Program-made: the position numbers and the translations under genes | NCBI GenBank assembly: GCA_017433295.1 | Contig: JAFRHL010000050.1 | Span: forward strand, 1-64,000 | Length of the DNA: 64,000 nucleotides | Source: Eubacterium sp. | Lineage (GTDB): Bacteria > Bacillota > Clostridia > Lachnospirales > Lachnospiraceae | Direction of reading: 5' to 3' | The notes under the pieces: generated by a model | Seen by the model: the letters and a program-made list of their open reading frames with translations, nothing else | Database searches by the model: none | What the model was told of the DNA's origin: nothing | Shown here: positions 33,381-41,772 of the stretch, in pieces | Layout of the letters: each line of letters opens with the position of its first letter | How positions within the stretch are numbered: position 1 is the stretch's first letter

Positions 33381-34583
33381 TCATCTGTAGAGCTTGCTTT
33401 TCCAGGGATCGTTACCTTTTTGAAATGCTTTAAGCCTCTCTCTTTTTCTTTCATATAATTCTGTGAGCGGCGATATCCTGATCTGATTCTCATCCACATC
33501 GTTCTTATATATTCCAAAATCCATCTCTGCCTTATCAAGATCCACCAGAGACCGGTCCCTTACATACTGAAGCAACCGGCTTTCTTTCTCTATAAAAGAG
33601 TGGGTCTTTATCTCATCAAGTCTGATTCGGGTCAATTGACTGTAAGGAATATTGTAAAACATAGAATTGCCGGAATCATAGATCGGCGCAAAGCCAAGCA
33701 GCTCAAGTGTATCCGGATTCCTCATGACCGCTATATTATTCATATGCCTGTCTGTATTCGTTATGAGATAATCTGTCATGATCTGATAATCCATAAAGAA
33801 TGTGAAATCCTTTTCCTGCATCCCCAGTTTCAGGCATATCTTTTTTAGTGGATAATACCATGATTCATTGGTTCTTAGTTTAACGGTGTTAAGCAGTTCC
33901 CACGCACTGATACATTCCACATTCTCGCTGCAAAAATCATAACACATGCAGCCCAGGCCCTCCCGGTTGCCATCCACCTGGACCTTTACCGGGTAATAAG
34001 TAGTGTAGTTAAGAAAGCCCTGCTGTTTATGAAGTGTACTGGCAAATATCTCATTTAAGCTCTGCTGCCATGAGTTTCCATAATTACCCTTTATCATATA
34101 TCGGCGGCCGTCCGGGGCAATACACCATTTTTTCTGTAATTCTCCCTGTGAGGTAGCACAATTAAATCTTGTCTCCTTTCTGAGATCTATTATGTGGTCC
34201 CTGTTTATAGTAAGCTCCCCGAAAGTATCTACAAAATCATTTGTGAATAAATTTGTATCTTTCCATGATAATCCTTCTCCTCTTGGTAAAATCCAATAAC
34301 AATCAGACAGACTTAAGGCAAGATTATTCACCAGCGCACTGTTGGTTGATGAATAACCAAGTTTCTGGAGAGCATTTTTTGCCCCATGCCGGGTCCTGGG
34401 TATGGCACGGTCTCTCCACCAGTCATGAAACTTCATATTATTCATCTGTCCACCCAATGGGAAATGGGCTGCAGCCGCTTTATTTCTTCTGACATTTCCC
34501 AGAATGCCATCATCAGATATCTCCATCAGGCAGACGCGGATATCCTTATGCATCAGAAAATACTCTTTTTTTCGTCCTCCCAT
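33381..34583 (-). CDS. HipA-like serine/threonine kinase
   Basis: A 400-residue protein with a HipA-like kinase core. A possible ATP-lysine segment is YMIKGNYG. The catalytic loop is NTDRHMNNIAVM (D-R-H-x-x-N), and the metal-binding loop is PIYDSGNSMF. HipA kinases phosphorylate translation factors such as aminoacyl-tRNA synthetases and act as toxins or dormancy factors. The N-terminal about 130 residues differ from E. coli HipA. GGAGGGG lies seven bases before the ATG. It follows the helix-turn-helix gene by 42 bases, as in hipBA-like pairs. A toxin role is an inference; related kinases in Firmicutes are mostly untested. Confidence 0.78.
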   Translation of the reverse strand: MGGRKKEYFLMHKDIRVCLMEISDDGILGNVRRNKAAAAHFPLGGQMNNMKFHDWWRDRAIPRTRHGAKNALQKLGYSSTNSALVNNLALSLSDCYWILPRGEGLSWKDTNLFTNDFVDTFGELTINRDHIIDLRKETRFNCATSQGELQKKWCIAPDGRRYMIKGNYGNSWQQSLNEIFASTLHKQQGFLNYTTYYPVKVQVDGNREGLGCMCYDFCSENVECISAWELLNTVKLRTNESWYYPLKKICLKLGMQEKDFTFFMDYQIMTDYLITNTDRHMNNIAVMRNPDTLELLGFAPIYDSGNSMFYNIPYSQLTRIRLDEIKTHSFIEKESRLLQYVRDRSLVDLDKAEMDFGIYKNDVDENQIRISPLTELYERKRERLKAFQKGNDPWKSKLYR

Positions 34584-34625
34584 AAATGATCCCCTCCGGT
34601 CAAATCCATAATTCAGCTTAAGTTA

Positions 34626-35030
34626 TCATTCCCAGATAATGTCTTCTTCCTTATCAAATTTGCAATCTCTGTCAAATTTCTCCTGGATTTCATAAAGACC
34701 CTCAAACAGGTCCTTTAAATAAAGTGAGAGATTCTGTTCCTTAACATCTTCCAGGTCTTGCTGTATCAGAACACTATTACCCTTTCTGTCATAAACAATT
34801 TTTTTATATGAGTCATAATAATAGGGTACTCCCTCTTTACTGATGATTTTTTTTAATCCTGGCGTGGCATATGGTAATGTTCCTGCAATCAGATTTACGA
34901 CATATGGAGCCGGTGAAGCCTCTCCGTACTCCCACTTTCTCAGGGTACTCACAGGTATGCCATACAGACTGGCAAATGCTTTCTGAGTCATACCTGTGGA
35001 CTCTCTCAACTCTCTTATATCATAATTCAT
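34626..35030 (-). CDS. XRE-family helix-turn-helix regulator (antitoxin-like)
   Basis: A 134-residue protein with an N-terminal helix-turn-helix of the XRE type (LRESTGMTQKAFASLYGIP, then STLRKWEYG). The C-terminal half is acidic and likely helical, suited to binding the adjacent HipA-like kinase. GGGAGG lies eight bases before the ATG. An inverted repeat overlaps its promoter, so autoregulation is likely. Together with the next gene it forms a HipB/HipA-like pair. The C-terminal half is not recognised. Confidence 0.85.
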   Translation of the reverse strand: MNYDIRELRESTGMTQKAFASLYGIPVSTLRKWEYGEASPAPYVVNLIAGTLPYATPGLKKIISKEGVPYYYDSYKKIVYDRKGNSVLIQQDLEDVKEQNLSLYLKDLFEGLYEIQEKFDRDCKFDKEEDIIWE

Positions 35031-35054
35031 AAGTCTTGCCTCCCGAATGTGTCC

Positions 35055-35105
35055 GATTTGGGTATTTATGATATTATTATACCCAAATCAGATACAATCA
35101 GTCAA
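35055..35105 (-). promoter_or_regulatory. Promoter and operator of the HTH-HipA pair
   Basis: On the minus strand TTGACT (35105-35100) and TATAAT (35081-35076) are 18 bases apart. An 11-bp inverted repeat, GATTTGGGTAT (35055-35065) and ATACCCAAATC (35079-35089), overlaps the -10 box, fitting a repressor-dimer site. Confidence 0.75.
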
Positions 35106-35148
35106 TCTTCTTTTAAATAATTGACTGAATAATTACCAGAAAAAATTA

Positions 35149-35177
35149 TTGGTTTGACTTCCATATCATGATATAAT
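35149..35177 (+). promoter_or_regulatory. Promoter of the HAD-domain gene
   Basis: TTGGTT (35149-35154) and TATAAT (35172-35177) are 17 bases apart. The transcript would carry the two-hairpin repeat in its leader before the start at 35293. Confidence 0.6.
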
Positions 35178-35183
35178 TAAACA

Positions 35184-35270
35184 ATCTAATCGAAGAGTTG
35201 CGCAATGGCAGGCAGATAAAGCTCCCGCGTAACTCGAACGAAATCGCCGGGCGATTTCGATTGATTGATT
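35184..35270. repeat. Dispersed two-hairpin palindromic repeat, copy 3
   Basis: The 72-base core (35191-35262) aligns with the copy at 19677-19747 with about a dozen differences. It folds as GAGTTGCGC/GCGTAACTC plus GAAATCGCCGGGCGATTTC. The flanks AATCTAATCGA and TCGATTGATT can close the whole unit as a three-way junction. Confidence 0.75.
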
Positions 35271-35292
35271 CGGAACCGGGGAAGGAAAATCC

Positions 35293-35805
35293 ATGAACGT
35301 ACTTTTTTTAGATATTGACGGAGTGCTTAATTCTGAAGAATATTACAGGTCTCTTACAGACAAAAATCTGCGGGATATACCCATAGACCGAACCTGCCTT
35401 GCCAGGGTAAAGCATATAGTAGATGAGACAGAGGCCGCCATCGTCCTGACCTCCTCCTGGAGAGACAGCTGGGACAAAGACCCGGAGATGCTCCGCCGGG
35501 AAGGCCGAACCCTGAATGGACTGTTTAAAGAATATGGACTGGCCATCTACGATAAAACGCCTGTGGCCCATGAGGGCAGACGTCCCGTCGAAATTCGCCA
35601 GTGGCTGGACAACTGTAACGAAAAAATAGGACGCTTTGTCATTCTGGATGATTATGATTTTAACTGGAAAAGACACAGGATGTTCCGTCACTGGGTCAGA
35701 ACCGATTACGAAAAAGGCGGCCTGTCCGATGACCAGGCAGAGAAGGCTATCCTGCTGTTTCGAAAATCTTCCTTCTATTTCTTTATGGAACGGTTTGAGA
35801 AATGA
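35293..35805 (+). CDS. HAD-domain protein (Swiss-army-knife RNA-repair-like)
   Basis: A 170-residue HAD-fold protein with the catalytic motif FLDIDGVLN at its start, then TSSWR (motif II region) and a late DD pair in ILDDYDF. The pattern matches HAD domains of the kind annotated as Swiss-army-knife RNA-repair-like, often small stand-alone phosphatases. Length is normal for this type. A GGAAGGA site precedes the ATG. It is a single gene between its own promoter and a terminator. The substrate is unknown. Confidence 0.82.
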   Translation: MNVLFLDIDGVLNSEEYYRSLTDKNLRDIPIDRTCLARVKHIVDETEAAIVLTSSWRDSWDKDPEMLRREGRTLNGLFKEYGLAIYDKTPVAHEGRRPVEIRQWLDNCNEKIGRFVILDDYDFNWKRHRMFRHWVRTDYEKGGLSDDQAEKAILLFRKSSFYFFMERFEK

Positions 35806-35941
35806 TATGGGGCTGTCGCATTATAAGCATAAACAGTTTCCGGCCGGTCCCGAATGAAATCGTTGATGTAAATGCTCTCAGGACGGTTCATAAAGATACC
35901 AAAGTTGATGTTTAATTAGTAAGACCGGCCCGGACAGAAAA

Positions 35942-35975
35942 AACGGAGTGCTTTTGATAGCGCTCCGTTCTCTTA
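35942..35975 (+). terminator. Terminator after the HAD gene
   Basis: ACGGAGTGC (35943-35951) pairs with GCGCTCCGT (35960-35968), followed by TCTCTT. The stretch 35806-36103 otherwise holds no gene; CCGGCCGGTC near 35841 and GACCGGCCCGG near 35925 form a distant inverted repeat of unknown meaning. Confidence 0.65.
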
Positions 35976-36103
35976 AATCTACCAAAAATTGAATTTTTAT
36001 CAACATTTTCGCAGAAAAACTCAGAAATTTGATGTTTTTGGCCTGATGGTTTCTTATTTAGAGTGTGCTTTTTCACAGGGCAATTATAGCATATGTTACA
36101 CCA

Positions 36104-36616
36104 TCAGCCAAACAGCACCTTAATATAATCCTTCATATAAGCAGGCAGATCCGGCGGTCTTCTGGCAGAAATTATATTACCGTCCACCACGGAGGCTTCG
36201 TCCACCCATGTGGCACCGGCATTACGCATATCATCCTTAATACCCGGTGTACTGGTAACGGTCTTCCCTTTCAGGATATCTGCGGAAATCAGGACCCAGC
36301 CCGCATGGCAGATCTGACCGATGGGCTTACCGGCATCATTCATTTCCCTTACGATCTGCAATACCTTTGGAAATCTGCGAAGCTTATCAGGCGCCCAGCC
36401 TCCCGGAACCAGCAGCCCGTCATAATCGGCAGCTTCCACTTCATCAAAGGTATAATCTGATTCATAGGGTACCCCGTACTTACCGTGATATACATGGTGG
36501 GCCTTCTCACCGACCACATCCACCCGGCAGCCTTCCTCCCGAAGACGCAGGACCGGATAGGTAAGCTCCAGATCTTCAAAATCTTCGCTGATGAGCGCAA
36601 GAATTCTCTTTCCCAT
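36104..36616 (-). CDS. DJ-1/PfpI family protein
   Basis: A 170-residue protein of the DJ-1/PfpI superfamily (glyoxalase, deglycase, peptidase or stress-protein activities are known in the family). The N-terminal glutamate lies in EDFEDLE, the catalytic cysteine in GQICHAGWVL followed by the expected small residues, and PGG forms the oxyanion turn. AAGGAGG lies six bases before ATG 36616. A longer frame to 36718 has no ribosome site. It is a single gene with its own promoter. The biochemical activity cannot be chosen from sequence alone. Confidence 0.88.
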   Translation of the reverse strand: MGKRILALISEDFEDLELTYPVLRLREEGCRVDVVGEKAHHVYHGKYGVPYESDYTFDEVEAADYDGLLVPGGWAPDKLRRFPKVLQIVREMNDAGKPIGQICHAGWVLISADILKGKTVTSTPGIKDDMRNAGATWVDEASVVDGNIISARRPPDLPAYMKDYIKVLFG

Positions 36617-36744
36617 AACCATCCTCCTTCTTATATTAAACCCAATGCCGGCACTGCCGGCAACACAAGAGTGTATAAGCCCCTCGTATGGCTCCGCTGC
36701 TAAAGCAGCTCTCACCATCCTGAAGGACGTGCAACTATAATATT

Positions 36745-36773
36745 ATTTTACCATAATCCTTCCGACCTGCCAA
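36745..36773 (-). promoter_or_regulatory. Promoter of the DJ-1/PfpI gene
   Basis: On the minus strand TTGGCA (36773-36768) and TAAAAT (36750-36745) are 17 bases apart. The leader contains GCTGCT-TT-AGCAGC and GCCGGC-AGT-GCCGGC hairpins. Confidence 0.55.
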
Positions 36774-36775
36774 TT

Positions 36776-36850
36776 CCAAAAGCAGTTTTAAACCCTGTCT
36801 GCTGCTCCCAAAAGCAGTTTCTGATCCTGCCTTCTGCTCCCAAAAACAGT
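36776..36850. repeat. Three tandem 32-bp repeats between divergent promoters
   Basis: CCAAAAGCAG starts at 36776 and 36808, and the variant CCAAAAACAG at 36840, an exact period of 32 bases. The units share CAGTTT and a CTGCTCC end. They fill the gap between the minus promoter of the DJ-1 gene and the plus promoter of the channel gene. Confidence 0.7.
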
Positions 36851-36864
36851 TTTCGGCCCGGCCC

Positions 36865-36893
36865 TTGACGAATTTATCTTTTTCGATTATTCT
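36865..36893 (+). promoter_or_regulatory. Promoter of the ion-channel gene
   Basis: TTGACG (36865-36870) and TATTCT (36888-36893) are 17 bases apart, so transcription would begin near 36900, about 70 bases before the chosen ATG. Confidence 0.7.
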
Positions 36894-36972
36894 GATTAGG
36901 TGGACCAGAATAAAAAACACTGACCGGCTGCGTAAAAACGGGAAAAGGGCCGGCAGAATCCGGAGAATTATC

Positions 36973-38148
36973 ATGAAACCAGACAAAGCCTTACGTAAAA
37001 GAATATTCGATATCATTCAGATCGGGAATAAAGATGACCTGATCAGTAAGAGCTTTGACTATTTCATTGTCGTAATCATATTTCTCAACATCGGCGCCAC
37101 AGTTCTGGAGACCTTTGACAACATGTATAAGTATATCTCCATCATTAACGGGGTCATCTGGCTGACTTCGATCATGTTCTGCGCCGAATATGTATTAAGG
37201 GTCTGGACAGCTGACTTCCTCTATCCTGAATCCGACCCGCTTAGAGCCCGGTTAAGGTTCATATCCTCATTCTACGGGCTGATAGACCTGTTTTCCTTTC
37301 TGCCCTATTTTGTACCGGGACTGTTGACTTCCGGAATCGTAGCCTTCAGGATCCTGCGGGTCATCCGGATCTTTCACCTTTTCCGCATCAACTCCCAGTA
37401 TGATGCCTTTAACGTGGTGATCGATGTCCTCATGGAGAAAAGGCAGCAGCTCTTTTCTTCCATCAGCCTTATCATGATCATGATGCTGGCCTCCTCCCTG
37501 TGCATGTACAACCTGGAGCATGAGGCCCAGCCAGAAGTATTCCAGAATGCCTTTTCAGGGATCTGGTGGTCCATGTCAACACTGCTTACCGTGGGTTATG
37601 GAGACATTTATCCCATCACCCTGGCGGGAAGGATCATGGCCATCCTGATCGCCTTTTTGGGAGTAGGGCTGGTGGCCATTCCCACAGGTATTATTTCCGC
37701 CGGTTTCGTGGAGCAATATACCAAGGTCAAGTCTCTTTCCGAGATAACCTTTAACAATGACCTGCGTTTCATCATGCTGTCCATTGAGTCATCCCATCCC
37801 TGGGCAGACAAAAAGATCAAAGACCTTCCTCTCCCGCCGGAGCTGATCGTGGTTCTGGTCGTAAGAGAGGGTAAAAATATCATCATTCCGGACGGCAACT
37901 CCATCATTCAGGAAAATGACCGTCTGGTCCTGGGAGCCCTGGAATTCGATGACGACATCGGCCTGCAGTTAAGAGAAATCAGCATCCGGGAAAACAATCC
38001 CTGGATCGGCAGCCGCCTTGACAGACTGGAACTTCCCTTCAACACCGTTATCGTCACCATCTATCGAAAGGGAAAAAATATGATCCCCCATGGAAAAACG
38101 GTCATCAAAAAGGGGGATCTGGTGGTTATCTGCGAGAAAAAGCTGTAG
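36973..38148 (+). CDS. Voltage-gated-type potassium channel with two TrkA-C domains
   Basis: A 391-residue, six-helix ion channel. The S4-like helix has arginines at every third position (FRILRVIRIFHLFR, about 125-138). The selectivity filter is TVGYGD (206-211). The cytoplasmic C-terminus contains two RCK-C (TrkA-C)-like domains, roughly 275-325 and 330-391, which likely bind a ligand that gates the pore. The start at 36973 has GGAG seven bases upstream; the frame also opens at TTG 36865, but that is the -35 box. Expected in the membrane, exporting K+. It ends three bases from the convergent FtrB-like gene. Confidence 0.92.
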   Translation: MKPDKALRKRIFDIIQIGNKDDLISKSFDYFIVVIIFLNIGATVLETFDNMYKYISIINGVIWLTSIMFCAEYVLRVWTADFLYPESDPLRARLRFISSFYGLIDLFSFLPYFVPGLLTSGIVAFRILRVIRIFHLFRINSQYDAFNVVIDVLMEKRQQLFSSISLIMIMMLASSLCMYNLEHEAQPEVFQNAFSGIWWSMSTLLTVGYGDIYPITLAGRIMAILIAFLGVGLVAIPTGIISAGFVEQYTKVKSLSEITFNNDLRFIMLSIESSHPWADKKIKDLPLPPELIVVLVVREGKNIIIPDGNSIIQENDRLVLGALEFDDDIGLQLREISIRENNPWIGSRLDRLELPFNTVIVTIYRKGKNMIPHGKTVIKKGDLVVICEKKL

Positions 38149-38151
38149 GGC

Positions 38152-38349
38152 TTATAACGATTTATAATAGAGTCTGCAATGACAGTAGCCTTCATATTGA
38201 GGATCCTTGATCTGGTTTCTGAATTCCTCACACATACATTTATTCTCAGGGATCCTCTCCAGCCGGCAGGGACAATAACCGCCGGTTCTTTTCAACCCCT
38301 CTTTGACAGCATTCACGATTTTTTCATTTTCATTCATTGATAGCTTCAT
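38152..38349 (-). CDS. Ferredoxin:thioredoxin reductase catalytic-subunit-like protein
   Basis: A 65-residue protein with the cysteine pattern of the catalytic (beta) chain of ferredoxin:thioredoxin reductase: YCPC (C26, C28), KCMCEEFR (C38, C40) and YCHCRLYYK (C56, C58). In that enzyme these ligands hold a [4Fe-4S] cluster and an active disulfide reduced by ferredoxin. The spacing is shorter than in plants, and no variable subunit gene is adjacent, so the partner is unknown. GGGAG lies six bases before ATG 38349. It is probably a small redox carrier linking ferredoxin to thiols. Confidence 0.88.
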   Translation of the reverse strand: MKLSMNENEKIVNAVKEGLKRTGGYCPCRLERIPENKCMCEEFRNQIKDPQYEGYCHCRLYYKSL

Positions 38350-38513
38350 GACGGACTCCCTCACTGAGTAATGTTTTTTTTAAAATGTACTCTTTACAAT
38401 GATATTAGCCTCATTGCCGTGATAAGTCAAGCAAAAAGGACAGCTTATGAAAGAAGTGGAGTCACATTTTCAGCAAAATATGACATAAAAAAAATATTTT
38501 TTCACAAAATTTT

Positions 38514-38543
38514 TTAACAAACCTGAACAAAATATGATATAAT
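38514..38543 (+). promoter_or_regulatory. glgCD promoter
   Basis: TTAACA (38514-38519) and a perfect TATAAT (38538-38543) are 18 bases apart, in an AT-rich region. The 380-base gap before glgC holds this promoter and a leader of about 180 bases in which no clear regulator was seen. Confidence 0.65.
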
Positions 38544-38731
38544 CAATATACCTTATGCTATCAGGACTTCTTTGAACTCATGTTGACCGCTTCATCTGAT
38601 ACTGTATATTGATATATCAGGACCGTCTATTTGATAATATCATTATAATATGTTCAGGATCAGGCTGCCCGGCTGTTGTCAGGATAAAGGAGTTCAGATA
38701 ACAAATAATTTTAAATTAAGGGGGATAAATA

Positions 38732-39937
38732 ATGGGCAAAGAAATGATTGCTATGCTTCTTGCCGGTGGACAGGGCTCCAGACTGTATGCTCTGACCCAG
38801 AAACTGGCTAAACCCGCAGTTCCCTTTGGCGGAAAGTACCGTATCATCGACTTTCCGCTGTCAAACTGCGTTAACTCAGGTATTGACACCGTAGGAATCC
38901 TGACTCAGTATCAGCCACTGGTATTAAATGAGTATATTGGCAATGGACAGCCCTGGGACCTTGACCGGCTCTATGGCGGCGTTCATGTGCTTCCGCCTTA
39001 TCAGCAGGCCTCCGGCTCTGACTGGTACAAAGGCACTGCCAATGCCATTTACCAGAACATCTCTTTCATCGAAAGATATGACCCGGAATATGTGATCATT
39101 CTTTCCGGTGACCAGATCTGCAAGCAGGATTACAGCGATTTCCTCCGCTTCCACAAAGAGAAAAATGCGGAATTCTCCGTAGCTGTAATGGAAGTACCCT
39201 GGGATGAGGCGGGACGTTTCGGCCTCATGGTTACCAATGATGATGATAAGATTACGGAATTCCAGGAAAAACCGAAGAATCCCAAGTCCAACCTGGCTTC
39301 CATGGGTATCTACATTTTCAACTGGGATATCTTAAAGAACTATCTTATTGAAGATGAAAATGATCCTGAATCAGAAAATGACTTCGGTAATAACATTATC
39401 CCGAATCTTCTGAGAGACAAGCGCCGTATGTACGCCTATCACTTCAGCGGCTACTGGAAAGATGTAGGAACCATTTCCTCCCTCTGGGAAGCCAATATGG
39501 AAGTACTGGATCCTGAACACAGCGGAATTGATCTCTTTGATGACAACTGGAAGATCTACAGCCGCAACAGCGGTATGACCGGTCATAAGATCAGTCCCGG
39601 CGGCATTGTTGAGAATTCCATGATCACAGATGGATGCCGTATTTCAGGTAAGGTAAAACACTCCATTCTTTATGCCGGAGTTAAGGTTGAAGAAGGAACC
39701 ATCGTTGAAGATGCTGTTATTATGGGCGGTTCTATTATTAAGAAGGGTGCCGTTGTAAAACACTGCATCATAGCGGAAAATGTAGTTATTGGTGAAGACG
39801 CGGTAGTAGGCGCAATGCCCACTGAGGAAGAAAACGGTGTTGCAACCGTTGGTTCAGGCGTTTACATTGGCGACGGAGCTAAGATCGGCCCCAATGCCAT
39901 GATCAGTGAAAATGTAAAGGACGGTGAAGTGAAATGA
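38732..39937 (+). CDS. glgC: Glucose-1-phosphate adenylyltransferase, catalytic subunit
   Basis: A 401-residue ADP-glucose pyrophosphorylase, the first committed step of glycogen synthesis. The nucleotide motif [14 protein letters not shown], the [15 protein letters not shown] segment, the catalytic aspartate in LSGDQI, the glucose-1-phosphate site EFQEKPKNP and the C-terminal left-handed beta-helix repeats are intact. GGGGG lies before the ATG. The stop overlaps the glgD start (ATGA), so the two are coupled. GlgC/GlgD heteromers are typical of Firmicutes. Confidence 0.96.
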   Translation: MGKEMIAMLLAGGQGSRLYALTQKLAKPAVPFGGKYRIIDFPLSNCVNSGIDTVGILTQYQPLVLNEYIGNGQPWDLDRLYGGVHVLPPYQQASGSDWYKGTANAIYQNISFIERYDPEYVIILSGDQICKQDYSDFLRFHKEKNAEFSVAVMEVPWDEAGRFGLMVTNDDDKITEFQEKPKNPKSNLASMGIYIFNWDILKNYLIEDENDPESENDFGNNIIPNLLRDKRRMYAYHFSGYWKDVGTISSLWEANMEVLDPEHSGIDLFDDNWKIYSRNSGMTGHKISPGGIVENSMITDGCRISGKVKHSILYAGVKVEEGTIVEDAVIMGGSIIKKGAVVKHCIIAENVVIGEDAVVGAMPTEEENGVATVGSGVYIGDGAKIGPNAMISENVKDGEVK

Positions 39938-41082
39938 TTAAAGGCGGCAAATCAAGTGCACTGGGCATTATTTTCCCGAACATTTATGATAAACTCGTAC
40001 CGGAGCTTACCACCGAACGCCTGATGGCTTCAGTTCAGTTTGGCGGCCGTTATCGTATGATCGACTTCATCCTGTCTTCCATGACTAACAGCGGTATCAA
40101 CAACATCGCCATCCTGGTCAGAGAGAATTACTTCTCCCTTCTGGATCATCTGGGATCCGGCAGAGAGTGGGATCTTGCCCGCAAGAACGGCGGTTTAAAC
40201 ATCTTCCCGCCATTTGCCCAGAGAACCATGGGCATGTATGCGGGACGTATCGAGGCTCTGGCCAGCATCGTTGCTTTCTTAAAGAACCAGACTGAAAAAT
40301 ATGTTGTCCTTTCCGACACCCATCTTGCAATCAACTTTGATTTCAAGAAACTGATCAAAGCCCATGAGGCCAGTGGCGCGGATGTAACCATGGTTTACAA
40401 CGAGGACGAGATCCCGCAGAAAGCAAAAGAGGCCAACGACGCCAGCAGAGGTCGTTATTATTCACTGAACGTGGATGAAAGCGGCAAGATCACCAAAATC
40501 AACATCAACCCCAAGGATGATGGTGTAGTGAACTTATCCTGCAACATTTACGTGATGGCAAGAGACTTCCTCATCGAGAAGATCACAGAAGCTTCCCTGG
40601 CAGGCGGCGTTTCCTTCGAAAGAGATATCTTCATTCCGCAGATCAACACACTGAATATCCAGGGATATAAATATGACGGATATGTAGGACGCATCTTCGG
40701 TATGAAGAGCTACTTTGATGAGAACATGAAGCTCCTTGATGACAGTAACCTTGACGCACTGTTCTCAGGAAATCCCATCTACACCAAGATCCGTGACGAT
40801 AACCCCACCAGATACAAAGGGGATGCCAAAGCAGAAAACGTACTGGTTGCCGATGGCTGTATCATCGAAGGTACCATCGAAAACTCCATCCTCTTCAGAG
40901 GAGTTAAAGTGGAGAAGGGTGCCGTAGTTAAGAACTGCATCCTGATGCAGGATACCGTCGTTAAAGCCGGCGCAGACGTAGAATATGTCATCACCGATAA
41001 GAAGGTTACCGTTACCGAAGACAAGAGCCTGAAGGGAACGGACAGCTTCCCGGTATTCGTAGCAAAAAGACAGACTGTATAA
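39934..41082 (+). CDS. glgD: Glucose-1-phosphate adenylyltransferase subunit GlgD
   Basis: A 382-residue paralogue of GlgC, which in Firmicutes acts as regulatory partner of GlgC. The fold is kept ([10 protein letters not shown], the central domain and the C-terminal beta-helix), but the N-terminal GGxGxRL loop is degraded to [13 protein letters not shown], consistent with a non-catalytic subunit. It overlaps glgC by four bases and is followed by a strong terminator, so the operon has two genes. The rest of the glycogen pathway is outside the window. Confidence 0.95.
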   Translation: MIKGGKSSALGIIFPNIYDKLVPELTTERLMASVQFGGRYRMIDFILSSMTNSGINNIAILVRENYFSLLDHLGSGREWDLARKNGGLNIFPPFAQRTMGMYAGRIEALASIVAFLKNQTEKYVVLSDTHLAINFDFKKLIKAHEASGADVTMVYNEDEIPQKAKEANDASRGRYYSLNVDESGKITKININPKDDGVVNLSCNIYVMARDFLIEKITEASLAGGVSFERDIFIPQINTLNIQGYKYDGYVGRIFGMKSYFDENMKLLDDSNLDALFSGNPIYTKIRDDNPTRYKGDAKAENVLVADGCIIEGTIENSILFRGVKVEKGAVVKNCILMQDTVVKAGADVEYVITDKKVTVTEDKSLKGTDSFPVFVAKRQTV

Positions 41083-41119
41083 AAGAAAGAAAGTGCTGTC
41101 GCATTAAACAGCACTAAGC

Positions 41120-41191
41120 AAAAAGGCGCCACAGTTACCCTTCACCCATTCACAGAAGAATGGGCGAGCTGTAACTGCCGGCGCCTTTTTT
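41120..41191. terminator. Terminator after glgD
   Basis: AAAAAGGCGCC with ACAGTTAC pairs with GTAACTG and GGCGCCTTTTTT. Its U-rich ends on both strands suit termination from either side. A smaller AGTGCTGT/ACAGCACT hairpin (41091-41115) precedes it. Confidence 0.88.
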
Positions 41192-41287
41192 ATGCATACT
41201 TTTATCAATCTCAAACGTAGAGTTGCCCAAAGGAATATGTCAGCATATAATAATATGCGTCTATCCTTCAGCCAAGAACCAGTTTCC

Positions 41288-41770
41288 CTACCGTATCCTT
41301 TTCCCATCCAGAGCCGCATAAACAAGCTCATCTCCCTCATAGGACAGCTTCAGAGAAAAGAAGGGCCTTTCTTCCTGCAGCAGTTTTAAGAATATCTTAT
41401 CTCCCTCCCAGAGATTCAGCCGGTGCAGGCGATCCTTCGGTACCCATTCCAGGGTCCCCTCATTACAGGAAGACAGGGCAGTTCTTCCCAGGTCTCCCTC
41501 CCAGGCATCCGCGGTATAGAGGAACATCAGTTCGCTGTCCCAGCCCACGGAGACAAAGGTAACGATTCCCCTGAGCCGGAAGGAGGTCAGGGTCACTCCG
41601 GTCTCTTCCCTTACTTCCCGCAGCAGGCATTCCTCCGGACTCTCGTCCTCCTCGAACTTGCCTCCCACGCCGATCCACTTATCCTTATTCACATCCTTTT
41701 TCTTCTTGATGCGGTGAAGCATAAGATAAGATTCATCTTTTTCAATATAACATAAGGTTGTCGGTATCAT
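41288..41770 (-). CDS. NUDIX hydrolase (MutT-like)
   Basis: A 160-residue NUDIX hydrolase, probably cleaving 8-oxo-dGTP or another nucleoside diphosphate derivative. The box GX5EX7REUXEEXGU is complete, beginning GGKFEEDES and ending REVREETGV. The N-terminus MIPTTLCYIEKD is typical of MutT-like members in Firmicutes. ATG 41770 is chosen for that reason; GTG 41785 lies behind a better ribosome site and would add five residues. It overlaps the end of the Hsp70 gene region and is the last gene of the run. Confidence 0.88.
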   Translation of the reverse strand: MIPTTLCYIEKDESYLMLHRIKKKKDVNKDKWIGVGGKFEEDESPEECLLREVREETGVTLTSFRLRGIVTFVSVGWDSELMFLYTADAWEGDLGRTALSSCNEGTLEWVPKDRLHRLNLWEGDKIFLKLLQEERPFFSLKLSYEGDELVYAALDGKRIR

Positions 41771-41772
41771 TC

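Noticed and set aside
36776..36850. Tandem 32-bp units as a small CRISPR array
   Set aside because: The units are contiguous with no unique spacers and no cas gene is near, so they are simple tandem repeats.
36865..36972. N-terminal extension of the ion channel from TTG 36865
   Set aside because: That TTG is the -35 box of a good promoter, and GGAG precedes the ATG at 36973.
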